A stretch of 64,000 nucleotides of DNA from Siminovitchia acidinfaciens. Lineage in GTDB: Bacteria; Bacillota; Bacilli; Bacillales; Bacillaceae_C. Position 1 is the stretch's first letter; each line of letters starts with the position of its first letter. Below, one piece after another: positions 53,306 to 61,922 of the stretch. The notes under the pieces were generated by a model, which saw nothing but the letters and a program-made list of their open reading frames with translations, did no database searches and was not told the DNA's origin. Position numbers and translations under genes: made by a program. The DNA lies in contig NZ_QYTV02000004.1 of the NCBI RefSeq assembly GCF_003605385.1, positions 372,001 through 436,000 of the forward strand, read 5' to 3'.

Positions 53306-54218
53306 GGATACACCTCACCATTCCATCCCTCAATTCTCTTATATCCGGTTGCACTACCTGACATTCGGAAGTAGCCAGCGAACAGCGAGGCGCGAACAAA
53401 CAGCCAGTTGGCAATTCACTTGGATGGGGCTGTGAGCCTGGAATCGGGATAAAATCATTTTGAGGCAGCGCTCTCCACAACGCCTTCGTATAAGGATGTC
53501 TGAGTGCTTCTCCATGACCCGAAAAATTTTCCACACGAGCAATTTCTACGGTAGTTCCCGCATAAAAAACAGCAATCTTATCCGCAATTTTAAGAGCAGA
53601 TTCTATATCATGGGTAATGAGCATCACTGCACAGCCATTGTCGGCAAACTCTCGGAAATTATTTAAAGCTTCTTTGATCACAACAGGATCGAGGCCCGGG
53701 GTAGGCTCGTCAGCTATAATGACTTTTGCTCCGCTTACCATAGCGGTCGAGAGAAGTGCCCTACGCGCCATCCCGCCAGAAAGCTGAAATGGATACATAT
53801 TATCAACTTCTTTTCTTAAGTGATAACGCTCAAATACCCTTCGCTGGAGTGCAGCCGCATCCCCACTTTTGACAGACGTGCGGACCTGTTTCCCAACGCG
53901 CATAAGAGGATCCAGAAAGTTAACCGATTGCGGAACAAGCGCAATTTCCTTCCCTCTCAAAGCCTCTTGCCGAGCATGAGTAAGAATCTCACCCGCATAT
54001 TTAATGATGCCACTTGTCCTTGCATTGCTCGGAAGGATGCCCAGAATGGCATGTGCCAGCAGACTTTTTCCCGATCCACTCGCTCCTACAACAGCAAGGA
54101 TTTCACCTGCATTTAGAGTGATGCTTAAATTTGAAATCACTTGATTTTGAACCTGTTTAAATCCAGCTTTATATTGCTTAAAAGAAACTGATAAACTTTC
54201 CACTTCAAGGATAGGCAT
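53295..54218 (-). CDS. nikD: Nickel-type ABC transporter ATP-binding protein, NikD-like
   Basis: 307 residues with Walker A GASGSGKSLLAHA, signature LSGGMARRALL, Walker B VIIADEP, and switch His in ITHDIESAL. A C-terminal extension with the Cys motif CLFAPRCSLATSEC follows. Part of the five-gene transporter read on the minus strand. Peptide-like substrates are the alternative, since the family is shared. Confidence 0.85.
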   Translation of the reverse strand: MPILEVESLSVSFKQYKAGFKQVQNQVISNLSITLNAGEILAVVGASGSGKSLLAHAILGILPSNARTSGIIKYAGEILTHARQEALRGKEIALVPQSVNFLDPLMRVGKQVRTSVKSGDAAALQRRVFERYHLRKEVDNMYPFQLSGGMARRALLSTAMVSGAKVIIADEPTPGLDPVVIKEALNNFREFADNGCAVMLITHDIESALKIADKIAVFYAGTTVEIARVENFSGHGEALRHPYTKALWRALPQNDFIPIPGSQPHPSELPTGCLFAPRCSLATSECQVVQPDIRELRDGMVRCIHAN

Positions 54219-54255
54219 TTCTCAACCCCTCTGCTATTAAACGTTGGTCATCTTA

Positions 54256-55101
54256 TTAATCATGAGCTCTAGCAGGATCAATAAGCATTCTAAGATTTTC
54301 TCCAATATAATCAAATGCCCTCACGATCACCAGCAGGCAAAGCCCGGGGAAAAAGGCAAGCCACCACATACCTGAAGAAATATATTTCATCGACTCCGAT
54401 AGAATAATTCCAATTGCCGGTTCGTGGGGAGACATCCCTAAGCCTAAAAATGTAACGGCAGCTTCATGTAAAATCACATGGGGAAACATGAGCATAAAAC
54501 CAATTAAAAGCTGCGGAAAAATATGAGGCAGAATATGATGCATCGCAATCCACCATTGGGATTTCCCCATGTTACGAGACACTTGCACAAATTCCGCAGA
54601 ACGGACTTGCATCACCTCTGCCCGAATGACGCGAGCTAAGCTTGGCCAATGGGTTAAGGCAAGTCCAATAACAATGCCTTTAAATCCGCCCCCTAAAGTA
54701 AAAGCGATCAAGATTAGGGTGACAAGGTGCGGCACACTTAGGAAAAGATCAATGAGCCATGAGATGAGATAATCTGCCGCTTTCCCCATTGTTGCTGCTG
54801 CCATCCCCAGAAATAGAGCGATGGACGCACTGCCAATCGCTCCAATCAAGCCGACCCATATACTTAATGAAAGCCCCATGACCGTACGAGTAAACATATC
54901 TCTTCCTAACCAATCCGTGCCAAACAAATGGGTGGGAGATGGAGGCGAATTTCGATTTTGAAGATTGGTGGCAATTCTTCCTTCATCCAAAAGAAAGCTT
55001 GATAAAATCACAACCACTAAAAAAACAAAGGCAAACAGAATCGAAATCATTGTCCATTGCCTTCTATTCAGAGGGAATCTTTTAATATGGCTATGAATCA
55101 T
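54256..55101 (-). CDS. nikC: Nickel-type ABC transporter permease, NikC-like
   Basis: 281 residues with the OppC-like N-terminal helix, HLFGTDWLGRDMFTR, and an EAA-type loop near VSRNMGKSQWWIAMHHILPH. The start ATG 55101 overlaps the end of the NikB gene (four bases), so the two permeases are coupled. Confidence 0.87.
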   Translation of the reverse strand: MIHSHIKRFPLNRRQWTMISILFAFVFLVVVILSSFLLDEGRIATNLQNRNSPPSPTHLFGTDWLGRDMFTRTVMGLSLSIWVGLIGAIGSASIALFLGMAAATMGKAADYLISWLIDLFLSVPHLVTLILIAFTLGGGFKGIVIGLALTHWPSLARVIRAEVMQVRSAEFVQVSRNMGKSQWWIAMHHILPHIFPQLLIGFMLMFPHVILHEAAVTFLGLGMSPHEPAIGIILSESMKYISSGMWWLAFFPGLCLLVIVRAFDYIGENLRMLIDPARAHD

Positions 55102-56087
55102 ATGGACCGCCCCTCCCTCATTCTCGGATCTAAAATCCGATAGATCAAATCAGCCAATAGATTACCGGCAAAAACAAATAATGTACTGAATATGACTAAC
55201 CCTAATAAAAGAGGAACATCCCCTCTTAACCCAGCCTCTACCGTAGCCTGCCCTAAACCAGGATAAGAAAAGACTTGTTCAGCCAGTACAGCTCCGCCGA
55301 ACAATTCACTAAAAGCAGCAAATTGTAAAGTTATCGCCGGTAAGGCCACATTCCTTAATCCGTGTCTCCAAAATAGTACGAAGCCTTGTTCACCTCTCGC
55401 TCTTGCAAATAAGATATAATCACTGGCAAGAACATCAATCAGCTTTTGCCTCGTATGCATCGCAATATTCGCAACACCAACTACACTCAGTGTGAGTACG
55501 GGAAGTATAAGATGCTTGATTTTATCCGCCATTGTAACATCTTCTGCTAGAACTCCTGCCGGAACTCCCATTCCAATTGGAAACCATCTTAGCCATACGG
55601 CAAAGACGATAAGAAAGAGAAGCCCCATCCAAAAAGTTGGAGTTGAGGCCAGTGTAAAGCAGTACCACTTGATTAAACGGTCTATCCATGTACCCTTCTT
55701 CATTGCAGCGATAACGCCCATTAAAAATCCTATGATTCCCGATAAAATCCAAGCTGATATCATGAGAGCCAGGGAATTAAAGAAACGTTCACTAATGATG
55801 TCAGCCACAGGACGGCGAAAAATCATTGAGGTACCTAGATCCCCTCTTAACAAGGAAGATCCCCAATTAAAGAACTGCACCATTATCGGCTGATCAAGAC
55901 CCCAATATTTTGCAATTACTTCCCGCTGCTCAGGGCCTACCTTCAACATATCAGCACCTATATAGGCTTGAATAGGGTCAATCGGAGAATTTTTTATTAA
56001 GAAAAAGGAAATGAAGCAAATGGCGATTAGCAATGTCACCATTCTTAATCCTTTCAGAAATAGGAATTTCACCAGGTTTTTACCCAC
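55098..56087 (-). CDS. nikB: Nickel-type ABC transporter permease, NikB-like
   Basis: 329 residues, six helices: N-terminal LIAICFISFFLIKNSPIDPI, YWGLDQPIMVQFFNW and the EAA-type loop near ARARGEQGFVLFWRHGLRN. The start overlaps the final base of the binding-protein stop codon. Confidence 0.87.
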   Translation of the reverse strand: MGKNLVKFLFLKGLRMVTLLIAICFISFFLIKNSPIDPIQAYIGADMLKVGPEQREVIAKYWGLDQPIMVQFFNWGSSLLRGDLGTSMIFRRPVADIISERFFNSLALMISAWILSGIIGFLMGVIAAMKKGTWIDRLIKWYCFTLASTPTFWMGLLFLIVFAVWLRWFPIGMGVPAGVLAEDVTMADKIKHLILPVLTLSVVGVANIAMHTRQKLIDVLASDYILFARARGEQGFVLFWRHGLRNVALPAITLQFAAFSELFGGAVLAEQVFSYPGLGQATVEAGLRGDVPLLLGLVIFSTLFVFAGNLLADLIYRILDPRMREGRSI

Positions 56088-57712
56088 TATGACTTAGCCC
56101 ACTTCCATTCAGCTATGTTATCTGTCGCTGGCCAGCCGTGCCCATGCACATGAATTCTTTGTTCTCCGATATCCAATCCCTCTTTTACTAAATACAAGTG
56201 GTTAATGTTCACTAACCATGCCCATGGAGCATCACCTTTTGCACTTAATCCCGTTGTTCCATCCCATTGAGCGTTTTTCCAATATTCAATTGCATCTTTT
56301 TCATTTGTAGCACGAAGAGCCTTTTCAAAGTACTCATCTACTGTTTTATTCTGATAAAAACCAGTGTTATAGAACTCTATTCCTGCATTTTCACTACTGT
56401 ATATATTAAACATTTCATGAGGATCGTGGCTTCCCCAGCCCAAAAGAACAGCATTGGAGTACATGTTCTTTTCAATCACATCCCAGCTTCCGCCCTCTAA
56501 TTTAATATTGATGCCCAACGGTTTCATCATATCCGCAACAGAAATGGCCAGAGATTGTCTAATCGCATCACTCGCCAAGTAATAAAGAGTGAATTCAGCT
56601 TTTAAAGACCCTTTTTCAAGAATTCCATCTCCGTCTTTATCCTTCCAGCCTGCTTTTTCTAATGTTTTTCTGGCCCCTTCTACATCAGCATCTTTAATGA
56701 CTGTATCTGGGTTCCACCATGGAAGTCCATCAACTGAAGTATAGGCTGGTGTTCCTTGTCCTTCTAACACCCCATCCACAAGTGCTTGTCGATCTACAGC
56801 CATGTTGATAGCATGTCGGATAGCAGGATCAGCTGTCACATCATTTCCAATTGGATAACCATCTTTCGTGAATTTCCCCGATTTTACAAACGGGAAAACA
56901 ATCCCCCGATTATCAACTGTTTCGACGGATTCTAATCTCATGCCAGGGACTTTCTGATTGCTGAATGCAGCAGGTATATAAGCAAGATCAACCTCGCCCG
57001 CTTGGGCAGCAGCAAAAGCTGCATCCTCGCTTAAAAATAAGAAGGTGATTTTTTTAAAATAAGGCTGCTTGTCATAGTATTCAGGATTAGCCTTTATTAT
57101 GAGTTGCTGTCCTTTGTCCCACTGAACAAGCTGAAACGGTCCAGAACCTATAGGGTTTTCGGCATAGTCTGCACCATATGCATGTTTTGGAACAATTCCT
57201 GTGCCGATTAAAGTATTGACAAATGTGGATTGAGGCTCTTTTAATGTGAATTTTACTGTGTAATCATCTACTGCCTCAACTTTTTCCAATACATTCAGAT
57301 CAACAACAGAGCCACTTTTAGCAGCCGTTTCAAAAGTAAATACTACATCGTCAACTGTTAGAGCCTTCCCGTCTGAGAATTTCACATCATCACGTATGTT
57401 TACGATCCAAGCATTGCCCTCTTCATTCACTTCGTATTTGGTTGCCAAATCATTCACAATATGAAGCTTGTTATCTCTTTTTAACAGTGTACTTTGGAAT
57501 AGCGGTGAGCCATAGCGTCCCCAACCTGTCGTTGGATCAAACCCTGTTTCAGGCTCCGCTCCGAAGGCCAACACAAGCTCATCCTTTTTCATTTCGTTAT
57601 CTTGACTACTCTCTAGACTAGATTCATTCGGCTTTGATTGAGCACAGCCTGTTAGTAGAAATAAAAAAACGAAAGTAGTTATTACAATAATTCCAAATAA
57701 CTTCCTTCTCAA
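56087..57712 (-). CDS. nikA: Nickel-type ABC transporter substrate-binding lipoprotein, NikA-like
   Basis: 541 residues if started at TTG 57712, which has GATGAGGTG eight bases upstream; the frame is open 24 bases further. A lipoprotein signal ends LLTGC. SBP_bac_5 features: FGAEPETGFDPTTGWGRYG, IRDDVKFSDGKALTVDDV, IGSGPFQLV and LGWGSHDPHEMFN. NikR directly upstream suggests nickel, probably chelated by a small ligand. Confidence 0.85.
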   Translation of the reverse strand: MRRKLFGIIVITTFVFLFLLTGCAQSKPNESSLESSQDNEMKKDELVLAFGAEPETGFDPTTGWGRYGSPLFQSTLLKRDNKLHIVNDLATKYEVNEEGNAWIVNIRDDVKFSDGKALTVDDVVFTFETAAKSGSVVDLNVLEKVEAVDDYTVKFTLKEPQSTFVNTLIGTGIVPKHAYGADYAENPIGSGPFQLVQWDKGQQLIIKANPEYYDKQPYFKKITFLFLSEDAAFAAAQAGEVDLAYIPAAFSNQKVPGMRLESVETVDNRGIVFPFVKSGKFTKDGYPIGNDVTADPAIRHAINMAVDRQALVDGVLEGQGTPAYTSVDGLPWWNPDTVIKDADVEGARKTLEKAGWKDKDGDGILEKGSLKAEFTLYYLASDAIRQSLAISVADMMKPLGINIKLEGGSWDVIEKNMYSNAVLLGWGSHDPHEMFNIYSSENAGIEFYNTGFYQNKTVDEYFEKALRATNEKDAIEYWKNAQWDGTTGLSAKGDAPWAWLVNINHLYLVKEGLDIGEQRIHVHGHGWPATDNIAEWKWAKS

Positions 57713-57752
57713 AAATATCACCTCATCATATAGCAAGTTTTTAAAAATCGAA

Positions 57753-58172
57753 TCAAATATTTCCTATCGGTGCCACGGTAAATTTTCCATACTGAACACC
57801 CTTTAAACTAGTTAGTTTATTACTGAGCAATTGGATGTCCTTTGCTTTTCCCTTTACTATAATGAGTTCAAGGCAATTTGTATGATCGAGATGGAAATGT
57901 GTGGTGGACATGATAATATCATGCATATCGTGTTGGGTTTTGGTCAGTTCTTCTAATAAATTTCTTTTGTGGTGGTCATAAAATAACAGGATGCTTCCTG
58001 CAACAATTTGATCATCTTTTTCCCATGAATGTTGGATAAGCGCATCACGGACAAGATCACGAATGGCTTCAGAGCGATTTTCATACCCTTTTTCCTTAAC
58101 TAAGCGGTCAAACTTTCGAAGTAAACGCCCCTCCATTGATATCCCAAATCTTTTTAACGTTGAGTTCTCCAT
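57753..58172 (-). CDS. nikR: Nickel-responsive transcriptional regulator NikR
   Basis: 139 residues. The N-terminal ribbon-helix-helix domain (LKRFGISMEGRLLRKFDRLV) is followed by an ACT-like NikR C-terminal domain. All four high-affinity Ni ligands are in place: His81, His92, His94 and Cys100 (THFHLDHTNCLE). With nickel bound the tetramer represses nickel import. It is the first gene of the nik operon and its product should repress it. NikR is well known in proteobacteria and archaea; its presence in a Bacillaceae nik operon is notable. RBS AGGAGGA. Confidence 0.93.
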   Translation of the reverse strand: MENSTLKRFGISMEGRLLRKFDRLVKEKGYENRSEAIRDLVRDALIQHSWEKDDQIVAGSILLFYDHHKRNLLEELTKTQHDMHDIIMSTTHFHLDHTNCLELIIVKGKAKDIQLLSNKLTSLKGVQYGKFTVAPIGNI

Positions 58173-58212
58173 CTTTTCCTCCTAGATTTTTATCGAATTC
58201 CATGAGTCTCCC

Positions 58213-58253
58213 AGTAACACGATTTATAACATTAGTAACACGAGGGTGTATAA
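58213..58253 (-). promoter_or_regulatory. Candidate NikR operator upstream of nikR
   Basis: A direct repeat AGTAACACGA (58213-58222 and 58234-58243) is spaced 21 bases, two helical turns. An imperfect dyad TTATAACA / TGTATAA spans 58224-58253. Neither matches the E. coli GTATGA-N16-TCATAC box; it is offered only because it lies 40-80 bases before nikR. Confidence 0.3.
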
Positions 58254-58599
58254 CGAAGAAATGGATAACCTTTAAAAAATCAACATTTATATATTATTAT
58301 CCCTACTGCAATTATTCAACCTATATGCTAAGTTTTTGCTGTAAATTAACCCAAAAAAATGTGATATTATTCATACCATTTTCATAAATTCATTAACAAA
58401 TTATTGCCTATTAAAGTATTACAAATATAAATAAAGGTGATACCCATTCACAGAAGCAAGGAAAGGTGTGCTGTACTCTTTACTAAGACTTGATAACCTA
58501 TGCCTGTGCTTGTTTTTTCTTTTAGTCAGCTTTATTAAAAAGTAGTTATACATTTAACAAATTGTTTTAAATTGTAGTTGATTAAGGTATAATTCAAAT

Positions 58600-58747
58600 A
58601 AGAAGATCGTAAAGTAAAAAAACCGTTCCGATGCTGGATACATCGAAACGGTCATGCAATAGCAGGTTCCCTATTGGGGATCGGCACAAGAAAGTGCGCT
58701 AAAACCGCCAGAGTGGGCTAACTCAAGGGCGGTTTTAGTCTTTTTTG
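58600..58747 (+). ncRNA. Probable antisense antitoxin RNA of the type I module
   Basis: A TATAAT (58588-58593) precedes a plus-strand stretch with two hairpins: ACCGTTCCGATG/CATCGAAACGGT (58621-58654) and CTAAAACCGCC/GGCGGTTTTAG (58699-58738) followed by TCTTTTTT. It overlaps the 3' end of the toxin gene on the other strand, the layout of RatA/SR4-type antitoxins. The 5' end is estimated. Confidence 0.55.
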
Positions 58748-58818
58748 TTAAATGACAGTATGGCTATGACCAATATTGCGAAGGTAAACATCGCAGATAG
58801 TGATTCATAAACTGTCAC
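58735..58818 (-). CDS. Type I toxin, BsrG/TxpA-like small hydrophobic peptide (27 aa)
   Basis: GTG 58818 follows a strong RBS (GGAGGGAGGTGA). The peptide is MTVYESLSAMFTFAILVIAI plus LSFNKKD. The N terminus MTVYESL is the mark of TxpA/BsrG-type membrane toxins of Bacillus, often annotated as putative holin-like toxin. It has one transmembrane helix and a short basic tail. The shared terminator hairpin at 58699-58738 also ends the toxin mRNA just after the stop codon. Confidence 0.78.
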   Translation of the reverse strand: MTVYESLSAMFTFAILVIAILSFNKKD

Positions 58819-59156
58819 ACGGCATCACCTCCCTCCTAAGTGGAGGAACCGAGTGCCGACCGCCCATGAGAAACCTTTTCTATCGCCCCTCAAGTATATC
58901 ATATAGTACCTGTCCTATTATCAAAATATTCACCCAGATGCTAACAGAAGGAAGAGATAACGAGAAAAAACTCAGTTAGAAGTATATACATAAAGGATTT
59001 TATTATAACCAAACCGGTGCTCTCCTCCCCACTGTTTACAAAGAGAACATTTCGTTGAACAAATAGGGACATTTATATAGAATAATTTTTGATCGACGAT
59101 GATCTTCGAATTAAAGGGCATACTTCACAAATGAGTTGTAATAAGGAGATAGAATT

Positions 59157-60521
59157 ATGAAGCTAAGAAACTACCTTTTTATTTGTCTTAGTCTATTTAT
59201 TGTCCTCTCCGGTTGTGGTCAAGAGAAGGAAAACAAACTGGAAACAACCACGGTTGAAAAGGACAAAGAAGAAAATGATAGGCCAGAGAATCATAGAGAT
59301 GAAAATGTGTTGCTTGATGCAACTGCTTACCAATCGAATGAACTCGAAGATATACTCATGCAAGTCCCCGGCAAATTCAGCAGCGAGAATTATGATGAAT
59401 TGAAAGTTAAGGAATTGATTGATCAATGGCCGAGAGACTTAGAGATGAAGGAGTATTATGAACAATTGCTTGCTTTAGTTGCTGAAGATTATCGTCCTTA
59501 CAAAAAATATTTTGAAGATGTAGATACGTCATTTGAAGAAAATAGTTCGGAGCCGGGAAGCAAAAATATGGATGTTCCATCAGAGAAAAAGGTGAACATA
59601 CAAATATTATTTGACTCAAGCGGAAGTATGAATGGCGAAGTGGGCGGCAAACAAAAGATGAAGTTAGCGAAAGATGCGGTTCAATCATTTGTATCTGAAC
59701 TTCCTGAGCAAGTCCAGATTTCTCTACGCGTTTACGGTCATAAAGGGACTGGAAGCGATGCTGACAAACCTCTTTCTTGTAAAAGTACGGAAGTCGTCTA
59801 TCCATTTAAATCCTATGATCAAAAACAATTCTCGGCTGCGTTGGATCAATTTTCACCAGCTGGATGGACCCCGTTAGCTGGTGCCATTCAAGCAGCTGAA
59901 GAGGACTTAAAAGAACTTTCAGGAGATGATGTAGAGAATATTCTCTACGTAGTAAGTGACGGAGTTGAAACATGTGATGGCGATCCGGTTAAAGCAGCCA
60001 AACAAATCAACCAATCGGATATTAAAGGCGTCGTAAATATCATAGGCTATGATGTGGATAACGAAGGTCAAGAAGCATTAAAAGAAGTAGCCAAAGCTGG
60101 TGCTGGTAAATATGAGACCGTCTCCTCACAGCAGCAGTTTGAAGATTTTTTTGAAAAAGAAAAAGAGCTGCTTATTGATGCTTGGTACGAGTGGGAGAAT
60201 ACAAATGTGGATAATGTTTATGAATCAGAATCAAGTAGATTAGATGAGATAAATACTAAAGAAAGTGAAATGCGTGATGCTCAAGAGAGAGAAGAAAAGC
60301 GTCTAGAGGAACTTACTAAATACATAGGTGACCATTTAAAAGAAGACCCAGTTGAGATTCGTTTAGCTGTAGCCGATCGCGGACGTGAATTAAGGATCTA
60401 TGTTGGTGACACTGCAAGGGATTTAAGAATTAAACTCTCTGATAATGCGCGGAATCAGCGAATAGATACAAGGGATAAGGCACTGGATGAACGTATCAAA
60501 ATCCGAAATGAAGAAGATTGA
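59157..60521 (+). CDS. VWA-domain lipoprotein with C-terminal 11-residue repeats
   Basis: 454 residues: lipoprotein signal ending VLSGC, a charged linker, then a von Willebrand A domain (about residues 143-335) with an intact MIDAS (DSSGS near 153) plus the conserved GWTPLAGAI and VVSDGVETC. A Glu-rich helical region follows. The last ~55 residues are about five 11-residue units such as GRELRIYVGDT, ARDLRIKLSDN and ARNQRIDTRDK. It is surface exposed and probably binds a protein partner through metal. RBS AAGGAGAT. Function unknown. Confidence 0.88.
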   Translation: MKLRNYLFICLSLFIVLSGCGQEKENKLETTTVEKDKEENDRPENHRDENVLLDATAYQSNELEDILMQVPGKFSSENYDELKVKELIDQWPRDLEMKEYYEQLLALVAEDYRPYKKYFEDVDTSFEENSSEPGSKNMDVPSEKKVNIQILFDSSGSMNGEVGGKQKMKLAKDAVQSFVSELPEQVQISLRVYGHKGTGSDADKPLSCKSTEVVYPFKSYDQKQFSAALDQFSPAGWTPLAGAIQAAEEDLKELSGDDVENILYVVSDGVETCDGDPVKAAKQINQSDIKGVVNIIGYDVDNEGQEALKEVAKAGAGKYETVSSQQQFEDFFEKEKELLIDAWYEWENTNVDNVYESESSRLDEINTKESEMRDAQEREEKRLEELTKYIGDHLKEDPVEIRLAVADRGRELRIYVGDTARDLRIKLSDNARNQRIDTRDKALDERIKIRNEED

Positions 60522-60676
60522 AAAGAGCTCATTGATTGATATTTTGTAGCACTTAAGCTATCAGGAATACCTTAGCAGCTTGTTTTCCTCCCGCCTTTTA
60601 AAATATAAGTCAAAAAAGGGAAATTGTTACATGCATAGCCTATAAAACAGTTTTAAATCATTTCAAAGTTGTATTT

Positions 60677-60688
60677 CCCCCCCCCCCC
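60677..60688. repeat. Run of 12 C
   Basis: An uninterrupted poly-C tract in the gap after the VWA lipoprotein gene. It is not in a gene. Length may vary between cells or be a sequencing uncertainty. Confidence 0.7.
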
Positions 60689-60718
60689 AAGTCTGCGTCA
60701 CTATAAAGACAGAGAAAG

Positions 60719-60759
60719 AATCCACTGAAAGTGCCCTTTGGCTCCTCGGTGGATTTTTG
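60719..60759 (+). terminator. Terminator-like hairpin after the VWA gene
   Basis: AATCCAC and GTGGATT arms with a ~22-base loop that contains AAAG/CTTT, followed by TTTTGC. Between here and the urease genes (60760-61278) there is one repeat fragment and no supported gene. Confidence 0.6.
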
Positions 60760-61039
60760 CTTTATTTCCCCTTCATCTCAACAATGATTTACGGGCCTGT
60801 TTTTTTGCAATCCCCCTTAAAAAAGGGAAAAGCCGGACACACTCTTTTTTTAGTTTTTTTTGACAAAATGTCTCCAAAAATTTACTCAAAGACATCAAAT
60901 TGCGTTATACTTCACCTTGAAATTTTTCTATGCTACGATGCATTAGGGCGGTTAAATGGGTGCCTTAAAGGGAATAATACGTAATGGTTTTTAAGATTTT
61001 TTCTGTGTATAGGCCCCTTAAAGGAAGGTCCTTGTTGCA

Positions 61040-61165
61040 GGAAGGAACATAAGCGGAAGCGCCTTGGCTTGTGACTAAGGGGCTAGGCGCCGGCAGGCTC
61101 AGGACGCGACAACCTGTCGCTTCGCTTGCACTAGTACTTCCTGTACGTCGCACCTAGACGTAGCA
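61040..61165. repeat. GC-rich dispersed repeat fragment
   Basis: AGCGGAAGCGCCTTGGCTTGTG, GGGGCTAGGCGCC and GTACTTCCTGTACGTCGCACC segments resemble the GC-rich building blocks at 46.3 and 52.3 kb, but only in short pieces. It lies ~110 bases upstream of ureA. Confidence 0.45.
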
Positions 61166-61278
61166 TAATGTGAAAACAAAGTTATTCACAACATTTTCCT
61201 GAACAACAAGGTAAGGCGCCCGCTCAATAATTAGCCGCCCCAGCCGGACAGTAATCTGACCAAAAGGAGGTTTTAGTA

Positions 61279-61581
61279 ATGCATTTATTGCCAAGGGAAA
61301 TTGACAAGCTTATGATCGTTGTTGCTGCCGATCTCGCAAAGCGCCGGAAGGAAAGGGGATTAAAATTAAATCACCCCGAAGCTGTAGCCCTTATCACTTA
61401 TGAAGTCATGGAAGGGGCAAGGGACGGAAAATCGGTAGCCGAACTGATGGAGTACGGCGCAACGATTTTGTCTCGGGAGGATGTCATGGAAGGAATCCCT
61501 GAAATGATTGATGATATTCAAGTTGAAGCGACTTTTCCGGATGGGACAAAATTAGTGACTGTCCACAGTCCGATACGATAA
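61279..61581 (+). CDS. ureA: Urease gamma subunit
   Basis: 100 residues, full length: [36 protein letters not shown] and [12 protein letters not shown] are the classic UreA sequence. It is a structural subunit of the (abc)3 urease. ATG 61279 with AAAGGAGG. First gene of the operon; it should be expressed with ureB, ureC and ureE. Confidence 0.97.
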   Translation: MHLLPREIDKLMIVVAADLAKRRKERGLKLNHPEAVALITYEVMEGARDGKSVAELMEYGATILSREDVMEGIPEMIDDIQVEATFPDGTKLVTVHSPIR

Positions 61582-61598
61582 ACAGGAGGGAACGCTAT

Positions 61599-61922
61599 AT
61601 GTTGCCAGGCGAATACATTTTAAAAGAAGAAGAAATTATTTGTAATGAAGGCAGCGAAGTATTTACCATATCCGTTACGAATACTGGTGACCGCCCCATT
61701 CAAGTCGGTTCACATTATCATTTCTACGAAGTGAATGAAGCACTTCAGTTTAATAGAGAAGAAGCCTATGGAAAACGGTTAGATATTCCTGCAGGAGCCG
61801 CCGTTCGCTTTGAACCCGGTGATGAAAAGGAGATCCATCTAATTAATTTTGCAGGAGAACGCCGTGTATATGGGTTTAACAACAAAGTAGATGGCTCATT
61901 AGAAGGTAGGGATGACTCATGA
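61599..61922 (+). CDS. ureB: Urease beta subunit
   Basis: 107 residues: [39 protein letters not shown] and the [11 protein letters not shown] region are typical. 17 bases after ureA with ACAGGAGGG upstream. Its stop overlaps the ureC start (ATGA). Confidence 0.97.
   Translation: MLPGEYILKEEEIICNEGSEVFTISVTNTGDRPIQVGSHYHFYEVNEALQFNREEAYGKRLDIPAGAAVRFEPGDEKEIHLINFAGERRVYGFNNKVDGSLEGRDDS

Noticed and set aside
60757-60984. 75-codon frame upstream of the urease operon
   Set aside because: Starts within a terminator T tract with no RBS; low-complexity product.
61169-61190. TnrA/GlnR site before ureA (TGTGAA...TTCACA)
   Set aside because: The half-sites are five bases too far apart for the 17-bp TnrA/GlnR box.
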